From Streptomyces sp. AV19 (lineage in GTDB: Bacteria > Actinomycetota > Actinomycetes > Streptomycetales > Streptomycetaceae), in NCBI RefSeq assembly GCF_015999245.1, contig NZ_JAEAMR010000016.1, forward strand, positions 107,237-171,236: a stretch of DNA of 64,000 nt. The letters run 5' to 3'. This document shows positions 34,231 to 41,176 of the stretch, one piece after another. Position 1 is the stretch's first letter. The number at the start of each line of letters is the position of its first letter. A program made the translations under genes and the position numbers. Below the pieces are notes generated by a model, which did no database searches, was not told the origin of the DNA, and saw only the letters and a list, made by a program, of their open reading frames with translations.

Positions 34231-35690
34231 GTCCCCGTCCCGGCTGTCGGGGCCGGTGGGCGGACGGCGAGGGCGAAGACGTGGGTGCCGGCGTCGAGGG
34301 CCGATGTGCCCAGCGTGGCGTGCACCCTGCTGTGGGCGAGGACGTCCAGCCCTTCGTCCTTGGCGAGCGCCATGAAGTTCGCGGGGTACGTCTTGCGCTC
34401 GACGTCGTAGTCCAGTCCGGCCACCAGGGCTTCCAGCTCCAGCACCGTGAACCGCACCCGCTGCCAAGGGCTTTCGTCGCCGGGGTGGGGGAAGCGGTCG
34501 CGCCGCACCTCGTCCAGCAGCCGGTGGAGCGCGCCGTCCGTGCCGCTGTCCGCGCCCCGCATGGCGCGCAGCCTGCGCTGTTCGGCCGGGGGCAGACCGT
34601 CCTCGCGGACGTGGGCCAGCGTCTGCTCGATATAGGCGAGGTGGTGGTCGGCGATGATCCGGCCGCGTTCCTCCTCGGTGCCGAAGGGCGAGATCATCTC
34701 GTCGGCGACGACCACCAGTCCGCCGGGCGCGGTGTGCTGCTTGAGGCCGCGCAGGAACATGCGGGTGTCGAGGTGGTGCGAGGCTCCCACGGACACGGAG
34801 ACGGGGTAGTCGCCGGGCCCGTCGAACTCCGTGATGCCGCTGTGATGCGCGGTGATGCGGCGGCCCGCCGTGTTCCGCGCCAGGAACGGGAAGGCGGCGG
34901 GGCTGGGTTCGACCGCGTCGACGAGGGCGTCGGGGAAGAGTTCGGCGAGCATGACCGTCGGCAGGCCGGGGCCGCTGCCCACGTCCAGGATCCGGTCGGG
35001 CAGGCGCGGGGCGTGGGCCAGGATCATGCGGCCGAGTTCCACCATCTGCACGGCGTAGCCCGGGTGGACGGCCTCGAAGAAGGAGTACTCGTCGACGCTG
35101 ATCCGCGCCTCCCACGCCTCGGTCGCCGTGCCGTCGGCCGGCTGCTCGCCGCTCGTCCCCGGGCCGGGGTCGTAGTCCTGTACGAACCGGGGCACCGCGG
35201 GCACTCCCATGCGGTTGAGGACGTCGGAGGCCAGGGTGGCGACGAGCCAGCTGTCGTGTTTCAGCAGCCCCTCGATCAGGGCCGGTTTCCCGGCCGGTAC
35301 CCGCCCGGTGCCGAGCAGTTCCCTCAGGCGTTCCGCCTCGCGCCACACCTCCGCCGCCTCCGCGGGAGGCGCGAGCGGAGCCGAGGTGTCCGGGGAGGCC
35401 GGCGGCTCCGTGCGATGGCCGCAGATCAGGACCGAGCCCGGCACCCGCTCCACCGTGACGACCGCGCGGGCCACGCGCAGGTCGACGCCGGTGTCCCGCC
35501 GGCTGTGCGGCGCGCCGATCCGGTCCGCGTACTGCTCGACGTGGTCGCCCAGTTCGTGCCAGGGCACCTGGGTCGCCAGCCGCAGGACGCGGGTGGGCAG
35601 GCCGTTCTGGCATTCCTGGACGACTTTGGCGACGAAATCCTCAAGGCGCTCGGCCGAACCGAGGACCGCCACTGGGCGCGAGGTTTCCAT
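34227..35690 (-). CDS. SAM-dependent methyltransferase with N-terminal extension
   Basis: A 487-residue protein. The class I methyltransferase core lies in the second half: RILDVGSGPGLPTVMLAEL (motif I), VDAVEPSPAAF (motif II) and GGLVVVADEMISPFG (motif IV/post). About 230 residues precede it, with no recognised domain, and about 120 residues follow. The long flanks are unlike simple small-molecule methyltransferases and suggest a carrier- or peptide-recognition role. ATG at 35690 has GAAGGGG upstream. It is the first gene of a two-gene operon with the PGM1-like ligase and is preceded by a 25-base dyad. Confidence 0.8.
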   Translation of the reverse strand: METSRPVAVLGSAERLEDFVAKVVQECQNGLPTRVLRLATQVPWHELGDHVEQYADRIGAPHSRRDTGVDLRVARAVVTVERVPGSVLICGHRTEPPASPDTSAPLAPPAEAAEVWREAERLRELLGTGRVPAGKPALIEGLLKHDSWLVATLASDVLNRMGVPAVPRFVQDYDPGPGTSGEQPADGTATEAWEARISVDEYSFFEAVHPGYAVQMVELGRMILAHAPRLPDRILDVGSGPGLPTVMLAELFPDALVDAVEPSPAAFPFLARNTAGRRITAHHSGITEFDGPGDYPVSVSVGASHHLDTRMFLRGLKQHTAPGGLVVVADEMISPFGTEEERGRIIADHHLAYIEQTLAHVREDGLPPAEQRRLRAMRGADSGTDGALHRLLDEVRRDRFPHPGDESPWQRVRFTVLELEALVAGLDYDVERKTYPANFMALAKDEGLDVLAHSRVHATLGTSALDAGTHVFALAVRPPAPTAGTGT

Positions 35691-35710
35691 GGTTGCCCCT
35701 TCCGGCCCGG

Positions 35711-35735
35711 TGTTCACCCTGTGAAGGGGTGAACA
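35711..35735. promoter_or_regulatory. 25-base dyad before the methyltransferase-ligase operon
   Basis: Perfect 9-base arms TGTTCACCC and GGGTGAACA with a 7-base spacer, about 20 bases upstream of the methyltransferase ATG on the minus strand. A third half-site-like TTTTCACCC sequence lies further upstream on the same strand. It is probably an operator or a 5'-leader hairpin. It differs from the dyad in the facing MerR promoter, so a second regulator may act here. Confidence 0.65.
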
Positions 35736-35828
35736 CGTGCTGTGGGGAATCTCGGCCTTCTGGAAGCGTACCTTTCCGGGTGAAAAGCGGCATCACGGGC
35801 CGCCCAGCGGGGATATCGCGGCCCGATG

Positions 35829-35859
35829 TTGACCTTCGAGTCGGTCGAAGCCCAATGAT
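35829..35859 (+). promoter_or_regulatory. MerR-type promoter with 19-base spacer driving the MerR-clamp gene
   Basis: TTGACC (-35, 35829-35834) is followed after exactly 19 bases by AATGAT (-10, 35854-35859). The spacer holds the inverted repeat CTTCGA ... TCGAAG with 5 bases between. An overlong spacer filled by a dyad is the defining layout of MerR-activated promoters. The GTG of the next gene starts 7 bases after the -10, where transcription should begin. Confidence 0.8.
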
Positions 35860-35865
35860 GGCGGG

Positions 35866-36930
35866 GTGCCACACTCCGATGAACTGATGCCGATCGGGAT
35901 CTTCGCCCGACACAGCGGTCTCACGCCGAGCGCCCTGCGGTTCTACGCCGACTCCGGGCTGCTGCGCCCCGCCGAGGTCGACCCGGTCTCGGGCTACCGC
36001 TACTACGGCGCCGGCCAGGTGGCGCGGGCGACCGCGCTGCGCCGGCTCCGCGAACTCGCCATGCCCCTCCCCTCCGTCGAGGCGGTCCTCGCCGCCGGGC
36101 CCGACGAGGCGTCCCGGCTGATCGACGAGCACGTCGCCGGGGTCGTGGAGGACGCGCTGGCCGTGCGGCGGAGGGCCGCCGCCCTCAAGTCCTCGCTGGG
36201 CGGGGTGCCCGGTCTGCCGATCGCCGCCGTGAAGGGGCCCGTACTGGCCGACGCGATCGAGCAGGTGCTGACCGCGACCGCGCACGAGCCGGGGATGCCG
36301 GTACTCGGCGGAGTGCGCGTCGAGGCGACCCCCGAATCGATCACCCTGACCGCGACCGACCGGTACCGGCTCTCCACCCGGACGTTGGTGCCCGCCGAAC
36401 CGCCGGCCAGTACCTGGGCGGCCACGGTCCGGGGCGACGAACTCCGGCTCGCGGCGCCCGGGATCCGCCGCGGCGCGCTGGTGCGCGTCGAAGCGGCGCC
36501 GCACGGGATCCGTCTGCGCGCGGCGGGCCGACGGGACCAGCACTGCCGGTTGCTGCCCGAGGAGTTTCCCGACCACCGGTCGATGCTCGCGTCACTGCCC
36601 GACGTCACCACCCGGGTGACCGTGACGAAGGACGCGCTCCTGTCGGCACTGGAGGAACACCCCGGCGAGCGGGTAGCGCTGGATGTGACCGACCGAGGTC
36701 TGGCCGTCCCGTCCCCCGACGAGGAACACTCCGATGTCCACCTCCCGGCCACCACGACCGGACAGCCCCTCCTGATTTCCTTCGACCTGACCACGCTCTA
36801 CCCGGCCGTCAGCACCGCCATCGGCCCCGACCTACTGCTCGACCTGCGGGGTCCCGGCCGGCCCGTCACCATCCGCTCGGCCGACCGCGGCGATCTCACC
36901 ACCCTGGCCATGCCGGCCGGGCCCGCCTGA
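35866..36930 (+). CDS. MerR regulator fused to a DNA-polymerase beta-clamp-like domain
   Basis: A 354-residue protein. Residues about 8-75 are a MerR winged helix (MPIGIFARHSGLTPSALRFY, GYRYYGAGQVARATAL), followed by a dimerisation helix. From about residue 115 to the end the sequence resembles the DnaN sliding clamp: MPVLGGVRVEATPESITLTA, then TDRYRLSTRT, RGALVRVEAAPHGIRL, and the characteristic C-terminus RPVTIRSADRGDLTTLAMP. The clamp part is too short for three full DnaN domains (about 240 residues, two domains' worth). It presumably serves as dimer/oligomer or ligand-sensing module rather than replication clamp. The start is GTG without a ribosome site but directly at the expected transcription start, implying leaderless translation and autoregulation. 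A TPR-like gene follows after 17 bases. Confidence 0.85.
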   Translation: MPHSDELMPIGIFARHSGLTPSALRFYADSGLLRPAEVDPVSGYRYYGAGQVARATALRRLRELAMPLPSVEAVLAAGPDEASRLIDEHVAGVVEDALAVRRRAAALKSSLGGVPGLPIAAVKGPVLADAIEQVLTATAHEPGMPVLGGVRVEATPESITLTATDRYRLSTRTLVPAEPPASTWAATVRGDELRLAAPGIRRGALVRVEAAPHGIRLRAAGRRDQHCRLLPEEFPDHRSMLASLPDVTTRVTVTKDALLSALEEHPGERVALDVTDRGLAVPSPDEEHSDVHLPATTTGQPLLISFDLTTLYPAVSTAIGPDLLLDLRGPGRPVTIRSADRGDLTTLAMPAGPA

Positions 36931-36947
36931 GCACGAGGAGCACCGAC

Positions 36948-37442
36948 ATGACCACCACTCCCGACCCGACCATGGAAGCCATCGGCCGGGCCATCGCCGT
37001 GGCCCACGCCGGGGACGTCGCTTCCGCCCGCCGGACGCTCCTGGACCTCTGGTCCGCGATCGGCGCCAACGGCGACGCGCTGCACCGCTGCACCCTCGCG
37101 CACCACCTGGCGGACCTCCATGAGGACCCCGCCCAGGCCCTGGCCTGGGACGTCCGCGCCCTGGACGCCGCCGACGCGCTGACCGAACAGCGCGTCCAGG
37201 AGCACCACGCCGGCCTCCGCGTCGCCGGCTTCTACCCGTCCCTCCACCTCAACCTCGCCGACAACTACCGGCGGCTCGGCTCCTTCGAGGCCGCCACCGA
37301 GCACATCGAGGCGGCCGAGGAGCATGCCCCCGACCTCCCCCGGGGCTCTTATGGCGACCTGATCCGCACCGCCATCGCCGAGGTCGCCGAGGCCATAGCC
37401 GGGCGGGACACCGCACCGCGTCTCTCCGCCCCCGGATCGTAA
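36948..37442 (+). CDS. Small helical (tetratricopeptide-like) protein co-transcribed with the MerR-clamp gene
   Basis: A 164-residue, all-helical, alanine-rich protein with repeats resembling TPR helices (AHAGDVASARRTLLDLWSAI, LAHHLADLHEDPAQALAWDV, LHLNLADNYRRLGSFEAATE). It has AGGAG 7-8 bases upstream and starts 17 bases after the MerR-clamp stop, so the two are in one operon. A partner-protein role is likely; no enzymatic motif is present. Similar small TPR-like proteins occur beside regulators in Streptomyces, but I cannot name a function. Confidence 0.7.
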   Translation: MTTTPDPTMEAIGRAIAVAHAGDVASARRTLLDLWSAIGANGDALHRCTLAHHLADLHEDPAQALAWDVRALDAADALTEQRVQEHHAGLRVAGFYPSLHLNLADNYRRLGSFEAATEHIEAAEEHAPDLPRGSYGDLIRTAIAEVAEAIAGRDTAPRLSAPGS

Positions 37443-37447
37443 AGCCC

Positions 37448-37681
37448 CTACAGGCGCCGCTCGTTGAGCCGCGGGCAGATGCACCGCACCTCCCCGCACA
37501 GATGGTGGCGGAGCGGATCCCTGCGCGGGGCCGTCCCGTTGACGAGTTCGGCCGCGTAGGGGGCGGGCGGCTCGGTGTAGGGGGAACTGGTGTTGCACGC
37601 GGTGCACGCCCAACGCCCGAAGATCCCTTTCACCGACTTGCCGCAGTTCGTGCACTCATGCTCGGTGATCTCAGGCAGCAC
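37448..37681 (-). CDS. Small zinc-ribbon protein
   Basis: A 77-residue protein starting from GTG (VLPEITEHECTNCGK). Four cysteines form a zinc-ribbon pattern, CTNC ... CTAC, with a second cysteine group near the C-terminus (LCGEVRCIC). No ribosome site is visible. A TACAGT -10-like hexamer lies 6 bases before the GTG, which would fit a leaderless mRNA. An upstream in-frame start at 37711 is possible. It ends 5 bases from the convergent TPR-like gene. Function unknown; nucleic-acid or protein binding is plausible. Confidence 0.55.
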   Translation of the reverse strand: MLPEITEHECTNCGKSVKGIFGRWACTACNTSSPYTEPPAPYAAELVNGTAPRRDPLRHHLCGEVRCICPRLNERRL

Positions 37682-37747
37682 TCTCGTACTGTACCGGCGG
37701 CCGGGCACCAACTTCAGCCCGGCTGCGCCCCTTTGGGCCGGACCCCC

Positions 37748-38506
37748 TCAGTCCCCCGGCGTACGGCTCGCCTCCCAGCCCGCGCGCCGCGCAGCCCGGG
37801 CGAAGACGACCGCGTCGGTCACGGCCGCCCCGCCCGGGTCGTTGTTGAAGTACGCGTACACCGTGGCCGTGCCGGGCCAGGCGTCCGCCACCCGCCCCGC
37901 CCACGTGGCGAGCGCCTGCCGCCCGTAGCGGGGCCAGGGCGCGGCGCGGCCGTGGTGGAAGCGGAGGTATCCCCAGTCCGCCGTGCGCCACAGCGGCGTC
38001 ACGGGACGGGACTCGGCGTCCGCCCAGCACAGCGCCGCGCCGCGGTGTTCGAGCACGGCGCGCACCTCGTCCGTCCACCAGGACGGGTGCCGGGGTTCGA
38101 CGGCCACGCGGGTGCCGGCCGGGAAGCGGGCGAGCGCGGCGTCCAGGGACGCCGCGTCGGCGCGCAGGGTGGGCGGCAGCTGGAGCAGGACGGGGCCGAG
38201 CCGGTCGCCGAGGCCCGAGGCGTGGCGCATCAGCCGTTCGACGGGTTCGGCGGGGTCGTGGAGGCGCTTGATGTGGGTGAGGTAGCGAGAGGCCTTGACG
38301 GCCATCACGAAGCCGGCGGGGGTGCGGTCGCGCCAGGCGGCGAAGTTCTCCGGGGAGGGCAGCCGGTAGAAGGCGTTGTTGTTCTCCACGGTCGCGAAGT
38401 GGCGGGCGTACTCCTCCAGCCACAGCCGCTGCGGCAGGTCGTCCGGGTAGAGACCGCCGCGCCAGTCGGCGTACTGCCAACCCGAGGTTCCGACGAGCAG
38501 GGGCAT
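37748..38506 (-). CDS. DUF72 (YecE-like) family protein
   Basis: A 252-residue TIM-barrel protein of the DUF72 family, recognisable from LVGTSGWQYADWRGGLYP at the start, FATVENNNAFYRLPSPENF, FVMAVKASRYLTHIKRL, VLLQLPPTLRAD, VAVEPRHPSWW and YAYFNNDPGGAAV. The family resembles phosphate- or sugar-binding barrels of the endonuclease IV/xylose isomerase type but has no agreed function. ATG at 38506 gives the standard family start. The gene is divergent from the HIT gene, with 36 bases between starts, so the promoters overlap. Confidence 0.9.
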   Translation of the reverse strand: MPLLVGTSGWQYADWRGGLYPDDLPQRLWLEEYARHFATVENNNAFYRLPSPENFAAWRDRTPAGFVMAVKASRYLTHIKRLHDPAEPVERLMRHASGLGDRLGPVLLQLPPTLRADAASLDAALARFPAGTRVAVEPRHPSWWTDEVRAVLEHRGAALCWADAESRPVTPLWRTADWGYLRFHHGRAAPWPRYGRQALATWAGRVADAWPGTATVYAYFNNDPGGAAVTDAVVFARAARRAGWEASRTPGD

Positions 38507-38542
38507 GGACGATCTGTGCCCCGTGGTGGCGGCTGCCTCACC

Positions 38543-38974
38543 ATGGGGGTCGTGAACTGCGTCTTCTGTGCGATCGCGGCGGGCGAGCTGCCCGGCCACC
38601 GGGTGCTCGAGGACCCGGTGGCCGTGGCGTTCCTGGACGCCCGGCCGCTCTTCCCTGGCCATGTGCTGGTCGTGCCGCGCCGGCACGTGGAGACCCTCAC
38701 CGACCTGCCCGAGGCGGACGTGGGGCCGTTCTTCGCCCGCGTACGGCGCGTGGCCGGGGCCGTGGAGCGCGGGATGGCGGCGGCCGGCTCGCTCGTCGCG
38801 GCGAACAACCGGGTCAGCCAGTCCGTGCCCCACTTCCACGTCCACGTCGTGCCGCGCAACCGCAAGGACGGGCTGCGGGGCTTCCTCTGGCCGCGCACCC
38901 GCTACCCGTCGGACGAGGCGGCGGCCGCGGTGGCGGCCCGGATCCGGGAGGCGCTGGAGTCCCCGCCCGGCTGA
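38543..38974 (+). CDS. HIT-family nucleotide hydrolase/transferase
   Basis: A 143-residue histidine-triad protein. The triad motif is HFHVHVVP, preceded by the zinc-like CVFCAIAAGELPGHRV and PGHVLVVPRRHVETL signatures of Hint-type proteins. Such enzymes hydrolyse AMP-lysine, ApnA or similar nucleotide phosphoramidates through a nucleotidylated histidine. ATG at 38543 was chosen; GTG at 38552 is an alternative. A hairpin terminator follows the stop. Confidence 0.92.
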   Translation: MGVVNCVFCAIAAGELPGHRVLEDPVAVAFLDARPLFPGHVLVVPRRHVETLTDLPEADVGPFFARVRRVAGAVERGMAAAGSLVAANNRVSQSVPHFHVHVVPRNRKDGLRGFLWPRTRYPSDEAAAAVAARIREALESPPG

Positions 38975-38975
38975 G

Positions 38976-38996
38976 CGGCTCCACCGGTTGGAGCCG
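38976..38996 (+). terminator. Hairpin terminator after the HIT gene
   Basis: Perfect 7-base arms CGGCTCC and GGAGCCG with a 7-base loop, starting two bases after the HIT stop codon. No U tract, as usual for this kind of genome. Confidence 0.65.
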
Positions 38997-39075
38997 TCCG
39001 GCCGGGGTCGGCATAGTGGAAGAGGAGGGGCTTCTGCCGTCTTCCGGGCTCCCGGTCCGGGGCCGGAGGTGGACC

Positions 39076-40368
39076 ATGCGATTCGACGACCGAGTGGACG
39101 CCGGCCGCCGCCTGGCGGCGCGGCTGGCGCACCTGCGCGGCGAGCACCCCGTCGTGCTCGGCCTCCCCCGCGGCGGCGTGCCCGTCGCCTTCCAGGTCGC
39201 CCACGCGCTGGGCGCTCCCCTGGACGTGATCATCGTCCGGAAGCTCGGCGTGCCCTACCACCGCGAGCTGGGCTTCGGCGCCCTCGGGGAGGGCGGGGTG
39301 CGGGTGGTGCGCGACGACATCATGCGGATGAGCCGGGTGGACGAGGACGATCTCGCGGAGGTGCAGCGCGACGAGCAGGTCCAGCTGGAGCGGCAGGCGG
39401 AGAAGTTCCGCGGCGGCCGGTCGCGGATCCCGCTGGAGGGCCGGACGGTGATCGTCGTGGACGACGGCATCGCGACGGGCTCCACCGCCTCCGCCGCGTG
39501 CAAGGTGGCCCGGGCCCAGGGCGCGGACCGTGTCGTCCTGGCGGTGCCGGTGGCGTCACCGGACGCGGTCGAGGCGCTGCGGAGCGAGGCGGACGAGCTG
39601 GTGTACCTCGACGCGCCACCGCTCTTCTCCGCCGTGGGCGAGTGGTACCGGGACTTCTCCCAGACCGAGGACGACGAGGTCGTCGCCCTGCTGAACCGCG
39701 ACACCACCGCGTCGGAGCACCCCGCCGCCCACCACATCCACGCGGCCACGCCGGTCGGCCTGCCGGTGGACGGGCGCCGGGTCACACTCGACGGCGACCT
39801 GACGATGCCGCCGGGCGCCCCCGCCGTCGTGATCTTCGCCCACGGCAGCGGCAGCAGCCGCCACAGCCCGCGCAACCGCGCGGTGGCCGCCACGCTCAAC
39901 CGCGCGGGGCTGGGCACCCTGCTCTTCGACCTGCTCACGGACGAGGAGGCGCAGGACCGGGCGAAGGTCTTCGCCGTCGAGTTCCTCGCCGGCCGGCTCA
40001 CCGAGGTGACGGACTTCCTGCGCCGCGAGTCCGTCCCGCTGTGCTACTTCGGCGCGAGCACCGGCGCCGCGGCCGCCCTGTGGGCCGCCGCGGACGCGGG
40101 CGAGGGCGGCGTCTCCTCCGTCGTCTCGCGCGGCGGCCGCCCGGACCTGGCCGCGGACCGCCTCGCGCGGGTGCGGGCGCCCACGCTCCTGCTCGTCGGC
40201 GGCCTCGACCGGACCGTCCTCGACCTCAACCGGCAGGCGGCCGCGCGGCTGGACTGCGAGAACCGGCTGGTCGTCGTGGACGGCGCGACCCACCTCTTCG
40301 AGGAGCCGGGCGCGCTGGAGACGGTGGCGGAGCTGGCCTGCGAATGGTTCACCGAGCACCTGCCGTGA
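39076..40368 (+). CDS. Phosphoribosyltransferase - alpha/beta hydrolase fusion
   Basis: A 430-residue two-domain protein. Residues 1-215 are a type I phosphoribosyltransferase with LGLPRGGVPVAFQVA and the PRPP loop VIVVDDGIATGSTA. Residues about 225-430 are a dienelactone-hydrolase-like domain with nucleophile FGASTGAAAAL (Ser), LLLVGGLDRTV (Asp) and DGATHLFEEPG (His). The fusion recurs in actinobacteria, often among hypoxia or stress genes of the DevR type, which fits the DevR/OsdR-like regulator 5 kb downstream. The reaction catalysed is unknown. ATG at 39076 begins the conserved MRFDDRVDAGRRLA. Confidence 0.9.
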   Translation: MRFDDRVDAGRRLAARLAHLRGEHPVVLGLPRGGVPVAFQVAHALGAPLDVIIVRKLGVPYHRELGFGALGEGGVRVVRDDIMRMSRVDEDDLAEVQRDEQVQLERQAEKFRGGRSRIPLEGRTVIVVDDGIATGSTASAACKVARAQGADRVVLAVPVASPDAVEALRSEADELVYLDAPPLFSAVGEWYRDFSQTEDDEVVALLNRDTTASEHPAAHHIHAATPVGLPVDGRRVTLDGDLTMPPGAPAVVIFAHGSGSSRHSPRNRAVAATLNRAGLGTLLFDLLTDEEAQDRAKVFAVEFLAGRLTEVTDFLRRESVPLCYFGASTGAAAALWAAADAGEGGVSSVVSRGGRPDLAADRLARVRAPTLLLVGGLDRTVLDLNRQAAARLDCENRLVVVDGATHLFEEPGALETVAELACEWFTEHLP

Positions 40369-40383
40369 CGTGTCCCCGGCGTC

Positions 40384-40605
40384 TCAGCTCTCGAAGAACT
40401 CCCGCACCACCCTCTCGGCCGCCTCGTCCGCCGCCGCGACGGGCGACAGCTCGCTGAGCGTGTCCAGGTCGGTGTCCTCGCTGAGCTCCGCCTCCCAGGC
40501 GGCGGCCAGCTGCTCCTGCCGCTCACGCGGCTGCGTCCGCACCTTCTCCCGGCTTGCGGGGCTGAGCGAGGCGAGGAAGCGGGTGAGTTCGTCGTCGGCG
40601 GGCAT
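40384..40605 (-). CDS. Small acidic protein of unknown function
   Basis: A 73-residue acidic helical protein (MPADDELTRFLASLSPASRE, then AAWEAELSEDTDLDTLSELS). GAAAGG lies about 9 bases upstream of the ATG. It converges with the phosphoribosyltransferase fusion gene. No family recognised; composition suggests a soluble, possibly regulatory, small protein. Confidence 0.5.
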   Translation of the reverse strand: MPADDELTRFLASLSPASREKVRTQPRERQEQLAAAWEAELSEDTDLDTLSELSPVAAADEAAERVVREFFES

Positions 40606-40784
40606 GGGGGCCTTTCGGAGGTGGTGGGGTGGTTCACCGGTAGGTGTTCCAGGGAGGGGGCCGGGGTGCGCGGGGCGGGCCCGGGCGTCACCCGGACGGG
40701 GGATGCTGCGGGCGACCGCGTCCCGTCCGTACCGTCGTCCGAAGAGGCGAGGAGCCAAAATGATCGCGGCGTTATCGTGACCGC

Positions 40785-41159
40785 ATGGACGAGAACAGGG
40801 CGCTCCGGGTCGTGGACGCTTTGCGGCAGCGCGGGACGAACGCCCATCTGGCCCGCGAGGGCGTCTACCGGATCGGTGTGCGCGTCGTCCTGGGCGACGG
40901 GCGCGAGGCCGTCTGGGACACCGACGGCACCGCCGCTCTGGAGGCCCAGGTCATACGGGACGGGATCCTGGTCGGCTACGTGCCGTCCATCGAGGGCTCC
41001 GAGGACTTCGATCTCGACCGGACCGTCGACGCGATCGCCCGGGCCGACTACGCCCGGCCGGTCGCCCGTGAACGGCCCACCGCTCCGCCGCCGTCCGCCC
41101 CGCTGCCTCGGGAGGGCGGTCTCTTCCGCCGCTTTCTCGGGGGCTTCCGCGAGCGCTGA
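40785..41159 (+). CDS. Conserved-looking hypothetical protein
   Basis: A 124-residue protein with a compact alpha/beta N-terminal part (RVVDALRQRGTNAHLAREGV, YRIGVRVVLGDGREAVWDTD, LEAQVIRDGILVGYVPSIEG) and a Pro-rich linker to a basic tail (GGLFRRFLGGFRER). TATCGT stands 6 bases before the ATG and no ribosome site is seen, which suggests leaderless expression. Function unknown. Confidence 0.6.
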   Translation: MDENRALRVVDALRQRGTNAHLAREGVYRIGVRVVLGDGREAVWDTDGTAALEAQVIRDGILVGYVPSIEGSEDFDLDRTVDAIARADYARPVARERPTAPPPSAPLPREGGLFRRFLGGFRER

Positions 41160-41176
41160 CCCCGCCTCGCGCCGGC

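Noticed and set aside
34231..35613. A continuous frame extending the PGM1-like ligase upstream to 954 residues
   Set aside because: The extension is Arg/Pro-rich antisense-frame noise overlapping the methyltransferase gene; GTG at 34230 with the four-base overlap gives a standard-length ligase.
37502..38542. Upstream extension of the HIT protein to 490 residues
   Set aside because: It lies antisense to the DUF72 gene and lacks protein character; the HIT domain begins at 38543.
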